From positions 70,761,619-70,825,618 of the forward strand of contig CM077648.1 of the NCBI GenBank assembly GCA_039707465.1: 64,000 nucleotides of DNA. The letters are read 5' to 3'. Of this stretch, positions 1 through 10,678 are shown one piece after another (within the stretch, counting starts at the first letter, position 1; every line of letters starts with the position of its first letter). The translations under genes and the position numbers were made by a program. The stretch is from Rhabdophis nuchalis. Its lineage: Eukaryota > Chordata > Lepidosauria > Squamata > Natricidae. The notes beneath the pieces were generated by a model. That model was not told the origin of the DNA, made no database searches, and worked only from the letters and a program-made list of their open reading frames with translations.

Positions 1-140
1 TGTCTCCTGGGCATTCTGTGCAAAATGAGCTACAGGGCTCAGCTCCCTCTGCTAGGCAACCAGGGCATGGAGCTGACAAGCTACTGGAAGAAAAAGCAAA
101 AAAGTGAAAAATCTGGACTAGGGAAGAAAACATCTCTATT

Positions 141-854
141 ATGGAAGCTTACTATGAATCTGAGCCTGCAAAACATGGATTTCAAAAACAAATGTATCAG
201 ATTTGGAAGGTGAACCACATGGACAGTGTTATCAGTGAACAAAGGCTAATGGACCAACAATATGTAATTCTAAGCCACAAATTTCTCACTACAGCAGAAT
301 TAATAGGAATCAAAGAAAAAGTAACTAATGGTCTGAGTATACCAACAAAGAAGAGTAACATCAAGAATGATTTGCAGACTCAAAAGCAAACTCAGGAAGA
401 AAGGGAGGAAGAGGCTGCTGAAGTGGATGAAGATAAAGAACAAGGAAGCACTGAAGAACAAACACCAACAGATAGTGCTCAATTAGCTGAGAAAATAAAG
501 CATCAAATGGAAGATGCTGAAAGAACACGTTTGCCAAAGCTGAACCAAGTGAACCAGAAAGAATTGAGAAAGGTACTAAAAAAGGTCAATGAGGCTTTGC
601 AAACCATTCAAACCACTACATTAGCTGAAACAAACCAGCTGATGTATGCAACAGCCTTCATAACCACCAAACAATTGGGTTTGAAAATACAAAAGAACCT
701 AAGAGGCAAGAATTGGAAGCCTAAGTGGAAAATTCGGTTGGAATTGAAGATCAAAAAATTTCTTGGAGACCTGAGCAACTTGAAGAATCTAAGGCAAGGT
801 CAGCTAAAGAACAAGCAGGTCAAAAGCAGCCTGGAAGCAAGATACGATTTAGAG
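141..854 (+). pseudogene. R4-like LINE ORF, N-terminal part
   Basis: This 238-codon open stretch starts at ATG 141 and runs to the hAT insertion at 855. It contains a YYESEP...GFQKQMYQIW segment followed by a VISEQRLMDQ segment, the pattern of the N-terminal region of R4/Dong-type polyproteins. Behind that comes a Lys/Glu-rich, probably coiled-coil stretch. The reading frame meets the hAT element exactly at the 8-bp duplication, and codons D-L-E are repeated in the same phase after it at 3349-3357. So this was an uninterrupted frame before insertion. The true start probably lies upstream of the window. Confidence 0.75.
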
Positions 855-1029
855 CAGGGGTCCCCAACCCCCCGGTCCGCGGACCGGTGCCGGTCCGCGG
901 CTTCATAAGAACCGGGCCGCAGGGCCGGAGAGGAGGAGGAGGGAGCAGCCCCCTGGGCAGAGGATGGCCGAGAGCGCCTTCAACAGCTCCTTCCGACGGG
1001 GTGACGGCGCACTTTCCGGGGCTTCCCGG

Positions 1030-1240
1030 AGGGGCCAGCATGTCAGTGAGGAGGTTACGGCTGCCTCATCCCGGGCGGGCGGGCGGGCGGAGGAGCCGAG
1101 CTGCGGCTACCTTAAGCACCATCCGGGCGCGCACGCCCACCTCTCTTCCAGCGGCGTGTGACGCCCGGATGGCCTCGGCGACACTTAGCAGCAGCTCGGG
1201 TCCTCCGTCCGCTCGCTCGCCCGGTGCGGGATAACCTCCC
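1030..1240. repeat. GC-rich imperfect palindrome inside the hAT element
   Basis: The segment around AGCATGTCAGTGAGGAGGTTA to CCATCCGGGCG is answered on the other strand by CGCCCGGATGG...GGGATAACCTCC. Arms are roughly 100 bp with a short centre. The corresponding palindrome in the second family copy (39647-39917) is better preserved. Confidence 0.7.
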
Positions 1241-1446
1241 CTCTGCTGCTTGGGGGGGGGGGGGGAGGGAGAGAATGACAGACACACAGAGCGACAAACT
1301 TAGAGAGGCAGAAATAGAGAGAGAAGGGGAGAGAGGTAATCTCTCACACACACACAGAGTGACAGAGGTGGGTGGAGGGAGGAGAGCGACAGATACACAG
1401 AGAGAGAGAAACAGAGAAAGAGAAAGAAAGAAAAATAGAAAAAGAT

Positions 1447-3136
1447 GAATGGTGGGAGGGAGGGAGTGAAGGAAAGAAGGGGGAGGGAGGAGGAAGGGAG
1501 GGGTGAAAGAAGGAAGAAAGAAGGAAGGAAGGAAGGAAGGAGAGGGAGGGAGGGAAGGAAGGAAGGAAGGAAAGGGATGGAGGGTAGGAGGGAGGGAGGG
1601 AAGGAAGGAAGGAAGGAAGGAAGGAAAGGGATGGAGGGTAGGAGGGAGGGAAGGAAGGAAGGAAAGGGATGGAGGGTAGGAGGGAAGGAAGGAAGGAAAG
1701 AAAGGGATGGAGGGTAGGAGGGAGGGTAGGAGGGAAGGAAGGAAGGAAGGAAAGGGATGGAGGGTAGGAGGGAGGGAAGGAAGGAAGGAAGAAAAGGGAT
1801 GGAGGGTAGGAGGGAGGGAAGGAAGGAAGGAAGGAAGGAAAGGGATGGAGGGTAGGAGGGAGGGAAGGAAGGAAAGGGGTGGAGGGTAGGAGGGAGGGAG
1901 GGAAGGAAGGAAGGAAAGGGATGGAGGGTAGGAGGGAGGGAGGGAAGGAAGGAAGGAAGGAAGGAAGGAAGGAAAGGGATGGAGGGTAGGAGGGAGGGAG
2001 GGAAGGAAGGAAGGAAGGAAGGAAAGGGATGGAGGGTAGGAGGGAAGGAAGGAAGGAAGGAAGGAAAGGGATGGAGGGTAGGAGGGAGGGAAGGAAGGAA
2101 GGAAGGGAAAGGGATGGAGGGTAGGAGGGAGGGAAGGAAGGAAGGAAGGAAGGAAGGAAAGGGATGGAGGGTAGGAGGGAAGGAAGGAAGGAAGGAAAGG
2201 GATGGAGGGTAGGAGGGAGGGAGGGAGGGAAGGAAGGAAGGAAGGAAGGAAAGGGATGGAGGGTAGGAGGGAGGGAGGGAGGAAGGAAGGGAAAGGGATG
2301 GAGGGTAGGAGGGAGGGAGGGAGGGAGGGAGGGAAGGAAGGAAGGAAGGAAGGAAGGAAGGAAGGAAGGAAGGAAGGAAAGGGATGGAGGGTAGGAGGGA
2401 GGGAAGGAAGGAAGGAAGGAAGGAAGGAAGGAAGGAAAGGGATGGAGGGTAGGAGGAGGGAGGGAAGGAAGGAAGGAAGGAAGGAAGGAAGGGAAGGAAA
2501 AGATGGAGGGTAGGAGGGAGGGAGGGAAGGAAGGAAGGAAGGAAAGGGATGGAGGGTAGGAGGGAGGGAAGGAAGGAAGGAAGGAAGGAAGGAAGGAAGG
2601 AAAGGGATGGAGGGTAGGAGGGAGGGAAGGAAGGAAGGAAGGAAGGGAAAGGGATGGAGGGTAGGAGGGAGGGAGGGAGGGAGGGAAGGAAGGAAGGAAG
2701 GAAAGGGATGGAGGGTAGGAGGGAGGGAGGGAAGGAAGGAAGGAAAGGGATGGAGGGTAGGAGGGAGGGGAGGGAGGAAGGAAGGAAGGAAAGGAAAGGG
2801 ATGGAGGGTAGGAGGGGGGAGGGAAGGAAGGAAGGAAGGAAGGGAAAGGGATGGAGGGTAGGGAGGGAGGGAGGGAGGAAGGAAGGAAGGAAGGAAAGGG
2901 ATGGAGGGTAGGAGGAGGGGAAGGAAGGAAGGAAGGAAGGGAAGGAAGGAAGGAAGGAAGGAAAGGATGGAGGGTAGGAGGGAGGGAGGGAAGGAAGGAA
3001 AGGATGGAGGGTAGGAGGGAGGAGGGAGGGAAGGAAGGAAGGAAGGAAAGGGATGGAGGGTAGGAGGGAGGGAAGGAAGGGAGGAAGGGGGAGGGAGGGA
3101 GGCAATGGAAGGAAGGAAGGAAGGAAAGGAAAGGAA
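1447..3136. repeat. 1.7 kb AAGG/GGAT purine-rich minisatellite
   Basis: Roughly thirty copies of a unit built from AAAGGGATGGAGGGTAGGAGG plus variable runs of AAGG. The + strand is almost purely purine. The minus strand therefore has no stops in long frames and yields false open frames of up to 683 codons made of Pro-Ser-Phe-Leu repeats. These are not genes. Confidence 0.95.
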
Positions 3137-3349
3137 ATAATCTATTTTCCTATTTCCTTCCACCTCAAGCTACCTTTTAGGTTAACCAGGTTAAAGATCT
3201 ATTTAAAGATCTATTTAAAGATCCCCCCCCCCCGCATGCGCATGGGCCGCCTGTTCCCCCTCCCCTCCTCCTCCTCTAGGCCAGCCGGTCCGCAGAATTT
3301 TTTTTTTAATGAAACCGGTCCCTGGGGCAAAAAAGGTTGGGGACCCCTG

Positions 3350-3603
3350 ATTTAGAGAATAAGGAGATTGCAGCAGTAATTGAAGAGCTGAAGCAGAGGG
3401 TTGATGCCGTTGCTGAAAAGATTAAAAGGTATGAAAACCGAGTAACTGAGTTCAAAGAAAACTCACAGTTCAGAGCAAATCAGCACCACTTTTATAAGAG
3501 CTTAGAAAGTGGAGGTGGAGTAACAACAAATGAGAAGCCTGATAAAGAGAAAGCTCTGAAATTCTGGAAGAATTTGTGGGGAAACAACAAGAAGCACAAC
3601 AGA
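3350..3603 (+). pseudogene. R4-like LINE ORF, second part
   Basis: The frame continues with ENKEIAAVIEELKQRVD and a QFRANQHHFYKSLE segment, then KALKFWKNLWG. That order is typical of the linker before the RT in R4/Dong-type LINEs. It stops at the next insertion, whose duplicated site AAGAAGCACAACAGA lies at 3589-3603 and again at 8490-8504. Confidence 0.8.
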
Positions 3604-4428
3604 GGGAGAAGGCAGAGCTACTCGTACCGGCACAACCGGAGGTCTCTAAGCTGCAGGTACCCCGGTGGAACTTTCGTCTCCCCTGTGGTTCGATAGGAAC
3701 CTAAGCTGTCCTGGAGGGACGGTGACCAGGAAGCAAGCTTCACTGGACCCAGGGATGTCGCAAGATCTCTGTTTTGACACGAAGGAAAGCTTCTGAAGGG
3801 CGACGAAAGGGACCCCCCCTTCTGCAGGGGGGGTGGGAATAAGGCAACGGGAGAGTTTCCAAGCTGAAAGGAACTTTAAAGTGAAAGTGTAAAACACGGG
3901 GAAGGTATGCTATCTTGCGTTTGAAACACTTCGCAAAGAAACTTTTTCTTTTTTACTAAAGCTTTGTATTTTGAAATAAGCGGCAGACTTAACCTAATTG
4001 ACAGATTTCTCCTGTTAATAGAACTCTTTGAAATGGCGGACTGAATCGTAAGAACAAAGAACAAAGCCATTTCTGCTCACGCTGAAAGAGAATGGACTAT
4101 GGCTGATTTATTTACCATCTTTTCCTTCTAATCTACTTTATTTAAAATCTGGAAATTTTGATTATTTCTACAATTTTAAGGAAGATTTGTGAAACTTTAT
4201 TGTGCATTTTTAAAACTTAAACAAGGACTATACTTTTATTTTACTTTGTTTCTGTTCCTCCTCTAACAAAGAAGTTCCTAAGCTACTTTGTTACTTTCTG
4301 TTGCCTCTGGAAATTGTTAATGGATTGTTGATGGGTACTTAAGAGCAGTTTAGCTCTCGGATACACTAAAGAAAGCCAACGAATAGGAGGCAACTAGTTC
4401 TATTCTTTTATCTTGCGGATTTGTCAAT

Positions 4429-4797
4429 ATGTCCACACATATAGATATATACATTACAGAAAATCAGGAGCTTTTGGCTGAAATTTTGAATGAAATAAAA
4501 AGATTAGACGACATATTTGATAGAAAGTCATTTACTATTTTAAGCGAAGACCAATTGAAGATTCCAGAAATTAAAAAAAGAAAAGAAAAAGAGGAAAGTG
4601 AAAAAGACAATGAACTTAATTTAATTGAAGAGGACAATGATGATGCAAACCCACTAAATCATGGGGAAAGAGTAGAGGAAGGGACAACATCTGAAGCTTA
4701 TCAGGAGGTTATCAAGAATTGGGATCTCAGCTTGACCGGCAAGAAGAAGAAAGAGAAAAGAAAAAAAAAGGAGAAATCTTCCCAGGAACAAACTTGA
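4429..4797 (+). CDS. Lys/Glu-rich ORF1-like protein of the L1-derived element
   Basis: A 122-codon frame starts with MSTHIDIYITENQELLAEIL, a likely amphipathic or coiled N-terminus, and continues with a very charged Lys/Glu tail ending in KKKKEKRKKKEKSSQEQT. Its place after a 5' leader in an L1-type insertion suggests the N-terminal remnant of an ORF1. The RRM and C-terminal domain of normal L1 ORF1p are not seen. The downstream sequence is cut by an L2 tail at 4935. I cannot say whether it was ever translated. Confidence 0.4.
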   Translation: MSTHIDIYITENQELLAEILNEIKRLDDIFDRKSFTILSEDQLKIPEIKKRKEKEESEKDNELNLIEEDNDDANPLNHGERVEEGTTSEAYQEVIKNWDLSLTGKKKKEKRKKKEKSSQEQT

Positions 4798-4934
4798 CAT
4801 TTAAAAGCAAACAAGAAAAGGAGAGGTCAGTGTTATGATGGGACAGTTATATCGGATTATAAAATGCCAAAAGAAGTTGACAAAGGACCTGGAAAAGGAA
4901 ATAAAAAGAGACTGAAATCACAAATTATAGAAGT

Positions 4935-6065
4935 TTAGTTTAGTTTAGTTTATTGCTTTTTTATACCGCCCTACTCCCAAAGGACTCAGTACAGCCAAAA
5001 TAAAAACAAATATATAAAAGTTAAAAGAAAGCTTTTAAAAGACATAATTAAAATATTGGCCGAAACATGGGAAAAAAACCAAACTAACCCTGATTAAAAT
5101 AATAAAAATTTAAATTTAAAAATCCTGTTTTATGCCAGCCCGGCTTGTTGAAAGAGAAAGGTTTTGAGACCACAGCGGAAGGTGCGTAAGTCAGGGATAG
5201 TTCTTAATTCCGGGGGCAATTCATTCCAGAGGGCAGGTGCTCCCACAGAGAAGGCTCTCCCCCTGGGTGTCGCCAGTCGACATTGTCTAGCCGACGGCAC
5301 CATGAGGAGACCCTCTCTATGGGAGCGTACGGGCCGGTGGGAGGCTTTTGGTGGCAGAAGGCGATCTCGTAGGTACCCAGGTCCTAAGCCATAGAGTGCT
5401 TTAAAGATGGTAACCAACACCTTGAATCGCACCCGGAAAACCACCAGAAGCCAGTGCAGCTCACGCAGGAGGGGTGTTACATGGGAGCGTCATGACGCCC
5501 CCATAATTACCCATGCGGCCGCATCCTGAACCAGTTGAAGCCTCCGGGTGCTCTTCAAGGGGAGCCCCATGTAGAGAGCATTGCAGTAGTCCAGACGGGA
5601 AGAGACAAGGGCGTGAGTGACTGTGCGTAGGGCATCCCGATCTAGGAAGGGATGCAACTGGTAAATCAGACGAACCTGATAAAAAAAAACCTGGCGACAG
5701 CCGTCATATGATCTTCCAAGGACAGCCGTGCATCCAGGAGGACACCCAAGTTGCGAACCCTTCCTGTGGGGGCTAAGGTCTCACCCCCCCATAGCCAGCG
5801 ATGGAACCAGCTGACTGTAACAGGACGCCGGGAACCACAGCCATTGGGTCTTGGAGGGGTTGAGCCCGAGCCTGTTCCTCCCCATCCAGATCCGCATGGC
5901 CTCCAGGCACTGGGACATCACGTCAAGGGCAACATTGGGGTGGTCTGGGGACAAAATGTACAGTTGCGTATCATCAGCGTACTGATGTAACTTTACCCCA
6001 AAACCCCGGATGATCTCGCCCAGCAGCTTCACATAAATGTTGAACAGAAGGGGCGAGAGGCAAAT
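4935..6065 (-). mobile_element. CR1/L2-group LINE 3' fragment
   Basis: On the minus strand, 6032-5781 encodes an RT segment with HQYADDTQLY. Then 5444-5130 encodes the C-terminal end with RAFSVGAPALWNELPPELR and the final LKTFLFQQAGLA. The 3' UTR ends in the 'ataccgccc...ggactcag' motif and a TTTAG/TTTAT-rich terminus at 4935. The frame is broken between the two segments. At least five shorter copies of this 3' end occur elsewhere in the window. Confidence 0.8.
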
Positions 6066-6235
6066 TTAATCCACCACTGGAAAGACACTGGTTGAAAAGG
6101 GAAATTATTATCCCTTGATGAGTAATAACCAGCCAGGCTGTGTGTAAAATATCATCAAAGGATTATTAGTTAATTGACTGTAAATAACAATTATAGACAC
6201 TTACAATAAGATTAATTTACAAAAATGTCTTGGTT

Positions 6236-7525
6236 GATAAATTCTGCAATGGTGGGAAAAGACCTAGATTAATGAAGAAAATGTGGTATCAAAATCAAAA
6301 GGAAGGTGGATTGGGAATTCCCAATCTACTTAATTATTATAGGGCCTATAATATTCGAACTGTAATAAAAATACTTAAAGGAGGAGACGGACATTGGGGA
6401 GATCTAGAGTTAAAGGATATTAAGAGATTTGGCCCTACATGGTTTTTAGATAAAATAAAAACAAAAAAGGCAATTAACAGTTATTGGTTAAAGGGATTGA
6501 GTAAAATTTGGAATAAATTTGTTAAAATATTGATTCCGGATATATCTTTCTTGGGGAAGACACTTGGAAGTTGGCCGATTAAAACAAATATAAGTCGAGA
6601 TAAAGTAGTTGAGGATGAAAATATAGGAAGTATAGTAAATTGGTTAAGAGCATTAGAAATTGAGAGCAGAAAAAAAGAAATAATTGAAAAATTGGAGTTG
6701 AATTGGTTTGAAAAAATACAGGTAGAAAAATGGTCTATGGAAGTAAGAGGAACATGTAAAATAGGCAGAAGTAAAACTGAATTTGAAAGTTTAGTATCTC
6801 AAATCATCAAGGATGAAATTGGGTTAAAGGGACTCGTTAGTAAGATATATAAGATTATAAACTTTGATGGAAATCCACAAATGGTAATGAAGACGAATTG
6901 GGAGGAAGAACTTAAGGTTAAAATATTAGACTCGGATTGGAATGTGAATTGGAAAAGTCGAATTATGAGGATTATGTCTATAAGGATTAAAGAGCACAAC
7001 TTTAAGGTTGTTTGGAAATGGTATTGGACTCCATTAAGGTTATCATTGATAGACAAAAAAATTAGTAATAAATGTTGGAGATGTAATATGGAAATGGGAA
7101 CTTATGAACATATGTGGTGTAAATGTGAAAAAATTAAAAAGTTTTGGCAACAATTGGAGGAAATGATGTTTGAAATGATGAAGAAAAGAATAATTTTGAG
7201 ATCAGAAACTATATTATTACTGATAATTAAGGAATTAGAATTAACAAAATATGAGAAAGAACTGATTAGAATTATGATTATAATGGGTAGAATTATAATA
7301 GCAAGATATTGGAAAATAGAGGTAAATATTAAAATAGAAGAATGGTATTGTGAAATGTGGAAATTAGCCTTAAATGATAAAATGACTTGTGATATTAAAT
7401 TCAGAGAGGGGGTCTATAAAAAAGACATTTTCTGGAAGACTTGGAACCCATTTGTGGACTATGCACTTGGAACTTTGGATGCCTCGACAACTGTACCCAG
7501 GGAACGCGGATTTTGGAGATCTTAA
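6236..7525 (+). pseudogene. L1 ORF2p C-terminal region, 430 codons open
   Basis: The frame begins with DKFCNGGKRPRLMKKMWYQ and then GGLGIPNLLNYYRAYNIR, the conserved segment after the RT domain of L1 ORF2p. Near the end it has CWRCNMEMGTYEHMWCKCEK, matching the cysteine-rich C-terminal motif. It lacks the endonuclease and RT because the insertion is 5'-truncated. The open run of 430 codons without a stop suggests a fairly young insertion. The first codons upstream of 6236 belong to target sequence. Confidence 0.8.
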
Positions 7526-7676
7526 AGACAATTGAAGATATCCAAAGAACCAACTCTTCCTTTCGTTTTGTATAGCACCGGGTGGATTATTGATTATTGT
7601 TTAAAAAAAAAGTAAATTTTATGTGTAGATGCATAATTTGTTGAAAATTATAATAAAAATAATAATTAAAAAAAAA
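6236..7676 (+). mobile_element. 5'-truncated L1, ORF2 C-terminus and 3' tail
   Basis: It is flanked by the duplication GTCTTGGTT (6227-6235 and 7677-7685) and ends in an A-rich tail. It inserted into the L1-derived element around it. Confidence 0.85.
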
Positions 7677-8504
7677 GTCTTGGTTAATGATATACATTTA
7701 CTAATCTATAGATGTAAGATGCTATTAGATACTATTGAAGAACTATAGAGTAATGGAAAAATGATAGTTAATATTGATAAAATTGGAATTGTTATACTGA
7801 GATGATTAATTATTAATCAATTACTTAGATGGTTATAATGTTGTTGGAAAATTATTATTTAATTAATAACTACTTATAAAGCTCAAGATTGTTTCACATT
7901 ATATTACTATGGAATTTAAATTGGTATGACGAGACTAAATAAGGGATGTTAATGGTTAGCCAGGCTTTAAAGACACTCTTAAAGAAGAAATAGATCGATG
8001 TTAAAATATTTGATAAGAACTGTGGATATTGATATTAAGCTACATGATAAATTGTTAGATCTAAAACTCATGAGATTACTCTTAAAAAATAATTATTTCA
8101 GAGAGGCATAGAATTTACAAACACCCGGTTAAAATACCCTTTAAAGGACATTATCTAGAGTGAACTTTTTTTTTTAATCTATTTTTTATTTTTATTCTTT
8201 CTCTTTGTTGGCCTTATAAATAGAAAGCCATTATATAATCATGCTGTATATAAAAGGACGTTAAAATAATTAGTAAGATTAGGGTTGAGATATAAGAATT
8301 GTAATAATTGACATGAAAAATAAGTGATAACATTGGAAGAAACTTATAGAAACCTGTGATGAATTGATACATTCTTAAAAATTGATAACTTGTTATGGGA
8401 ATAGCTTTTTGATGATTTTTTTTTTTTCTCTGTGAAGTTTGTATTATTTGTGTTTATGTTAAGAAAATTTAAAAAATATTATTAAAAAAAAGAAGCACAA
8501 CAGA

Positions 8505-8704
8505 AATGTAAAGTGGATCAAACAGATTGAGGATTCTATTAAAGTGCATAAAATGGAAGATGTGAAAATAACAAAAGAAATGGTGCAAAGGCAGTCAAGA
8601 AAAGTGAAGAACTGGAGTGCACCTGGACCAGATGAGTTACATGGCTTCTGGTTAAAGGCACTTACAAGTGTGCCCAAAAGATTGGCAGCCCAAATGAGCC
8701 AGAT
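8505..8704 (+). pseudogene. R4-like LINE ORF, third part (start of RT)
   Basis: The translated segment WIKQIEDSIKVHKMEDVKI...KNWSAPGPDELHGFWLKAL contains the 'APGPD' motif that opens the RT in this LINE type. It ends at the next insertion, whose site duplication is CCAAATGAGCCAGAT at 8690-8704, repeated with one mismatch at 10664-10678. Confidence 0.8.
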
Positions 8705-10663
8705 ATTATATTGAAAAAGTTTTATTGGGTTTTTACATTTTTTCCAAAAGGGAAAGGTAAGGGATACAGAAACATTTTGAGAACTTTTGTGTCGGGATCA
8801 TTGGCCCTTCCAGGGCTTCACAATAAAACATTAAGAAAGACATTTTTCAGAAGTACTACGAGATGAAAATAAGTGCATACATCCTAAATTCTCAATTCTA
8901 TGCTGGCAGTCATATACAAACATCCAGATAACAAGGTTAAAGTATATTAATAAAAAAACAAGCAAAATCATTTTTTTGATCTAAGTCTCTTGGCAATTGT
9001 ATCTTCTTTTTCTCCTTCCTGGCCTCCAGCGGGCGGGGCCGTGGCCTCCCCCGTCCCCCCTGAATCTTCCCCCAGGACTGAGGAATGTTTCTTAAAAAAG
9101 GCTTCCGCCTCAACAACTGTTTTAATCCTAACTCTCCCTCCTTCCCAGAACACCAGCATCCCTTCCGGCATCGCCCACTTAAACCAAATCCCATGGTCAA
9201 ACAATTTTTTGGATAAGAAGGAATACCTCCTTCTCATCTCTCTAATCTTTTTTGGGATCTGCTTCAAGATGACGACTTCCTTTTGTTGGTAAATTAATGG
9301 GCCCCCTCTCTGCGCCTTCAAAATTCCCTCTCTGGTTGACCTTCTAACAAATTTAATGTGTATCTCTCTGGGTACTTCATTTATCCTGGCATATGCTGAA
9401 TTTATTCTGTAGACTAGGTCAATGTCCCCCCTGATCTCATCTTTAGGTTTCTGTAAATAGTCTGCTAAAATTGTACTCATGAGTTCAGGAAGACATTCAC
9501 CAGCCTGTTCAGAAATGTTCTGAAATCTTAAAAAATATGACATCCTTTCAAAATCCATCCTAGACATATGCCCAGTTAGTTCTCCAACCTCACTATTAAC
9601 ATTTTTAAGCTCTCCCTTTGCCCCAGCCAGCCTCCCTTCCAACTCCTCAGTCTTCTGTGTGTTCTCCAGCACTTGCTTCCGTGTTTCCAAAAGATCCTTC
9701 TTGAAGCTGCAATTATCTTCTCTCAAAGCTTTAATTTCTTGCACCAAAGCTTGTAACACTGTCTCCAAAGAAGACATCCTTTGTTCCAAACCTGCCAATT
9801 CTGATTTTTGTGCCATGGTAAACTGTTAAAGTCAGTGCCACTAAGATGGCATTTTTTGGGTGGGGCCATTGAAGCAAATCAGGAGGAGGAAAGTCCAAAT
9901 CAGGTTTAAAAAGTTCAATATCCAGAGAAAAAACAGCTTTCACAATCAATAGTTGTAGCAGAGAAGGCACTCCAGAGATGGGATCAATTAGTGCAGAAAT
10001 TTCTTCATTAATAGAGAGAGGAAGTCCCAGTCACAAAGGGATGTTGGTAATTTTCCATAAGTGAAATAGTCATTCAAGAACAAAGGGAAGCCATCTTCCA
10101 CTGCCCAAACTGAAAGCCAGCAGGAGAAAGTAGCAAAGGAAAAATTGTTTCAAGCCAGCCGGACTTAGATACATTGTGAAAAAACAAACCGCAAATCACT
10201 TTCGCTTGTTAAAGCAGTCCAGATAAGAAATGTCCACTTCCTCTCAAGCCATTTCCAAGCGCCGCTTTAATTCCGAGGGGGGGGGTTAAACAAACACCCC
10301 CCTCCACATTCTTTCAGTCCAGGCTGCCAGCAAAAATAACTTTAAAGTCACTCACTCTCCACCTCGCCGCCAAAGCCTCGGAAAGCCTTCCGACCCGAAC
10401 ACTCAGCTCTCTTCAAATTCATTGTACGTTGCCGTCCTCCCTTGGCGAAGGGAAGACCCCCCGCAGCATGTCTTCCTTCGCCTAAACCGAAGACAAGGGC
10501 CGTTTCCCAGCCGCCGCCAGGATAAACCAGCCCAGGCAAGCCAGTTTTACGGAGGGACCCCCCAAAAAAGGGGTACCCCGCCCCGTTAGGGGCAGAAAAA
10601 AGAACAAAACGGCGGACGAACCCCAAGGTTCGTCCGTCGCCACCGGGAACAGGAACAGGAAGA
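8705..10663 (-). mobile_element. ORF1-only L1 (HAL1-like), copy A, full length
   Basis: A complete 1.96 kb insertion on the minus strand with a 15-bp duplication (one mismatch). Read 5' to 3' it has a CpG-rich 5' UTR of about 847 bp beginning CTTCCTGTTCC, an intact ORF1 (9816-8968), and a 263-bp 3' UTR with AATAAA just before the TTTTTCAATATAA end. There is no ORF2. The same layout recurs at 59456-61441 and, 5'-truncated, at 57890-58815. Confidence 0.85.
8968..9816 (-). CDS. L1 ORF1p-like RNA-binding protein (copy A)
   Basis: An intact 282-codon frame. Residues about 5-85 form a heptad-like coiled coil (MAQKSELAGLEQRMSSLETV...). Then come GHMSRMDFERMSYFLRFQNI, an RRM-like start, and the C-terminal domain with VPREIHIKFVRRSTREGIL, the signature of L1 ORF1p (Transposase_22). 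It ends in a basic RLRSKK tail. L1 ORF1p is a trimeric nucleic-acid chaperone that coats L1 RNA. Here ORF1 is the only protein of the element, so mobility would need an ORF2p supplied in trans (inference). Confidence 0.85.
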   Translation of the reverse strand: MAQKSELAGLEQRMSSLETVLQALVQEIKALREDNCSFKKDLLETRKQVLENTQKTEELEGRLAGAKGELKNVNSEVGELTGHMSRMDFERMSYFLRFQNISEQAGECLPELMSTILADYLQKPKDEIRGDIDLVYRINSAYARINEVPREIHIKFVRRSTREGILKAQRGGPLIYQQKEVVILKQIPKKIREMRRRYSFLSKKLFDHGIWFKWAMPEGMLVFWEGGRVRIKTVVEAEAFFKKHSSVLGEDSGGTGEATAPPAGGQEGEKEDTIAKRLRSKK

Positions 10664-10678
10664 CCAAATGAACCAGAT

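Larger units (their letters stand above)
855..3349 (+). mobile_element. hAT-type DNA transposon (non-autonomous) with purine array
   Basis: The ends are CAGGGGTCCCCAACC and its complement GTTGGGGACCCCTG, flanked by an 8-bp direct duplication ATTTAGAG at 847-854 and 3350-3357. Both the termini and the 8-bp duplication are hAT hallmarks. No transposase is visible. The interior holds a GC-rich partial palindrome (about 1030-1240), followed by a purine-rich simple array to 3136 and a short 3' unique part. A second copy of the family starts at 39462. Confidence 0.9.
3604..8489 (+). mobile_element. L1-derived element lacking visible ORF2, with nested insertions
   Basis: It is bounded by a 15-bp perfect duplication (3589-3603 / 8490-8504) and ends in an A-rich tail, as expected for target-primed L1 insertion. 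The element's own sequence is 3604-4934, about 6066-6235 and 7686-8489. It shows a 5' region, one short ORF and a long AT-rich 3' region. An L2 tail (4935-6065) and a truncated L1 (6236-7676) sit inside it. I see no ORF2 belonging to the outer element, so it is either internally deleted or a non-autonomous L1 relative. Confidence 0.7.

Noticed and set aside
1112..3163. Minus-strand open frames of 683 and 601 codons with PSFLPS repeats
   Set aside because: They are translations of the purine-rich microsatellite. Every frame is open because the unit has no stop triplets on that strand, and there is no family resemblance.
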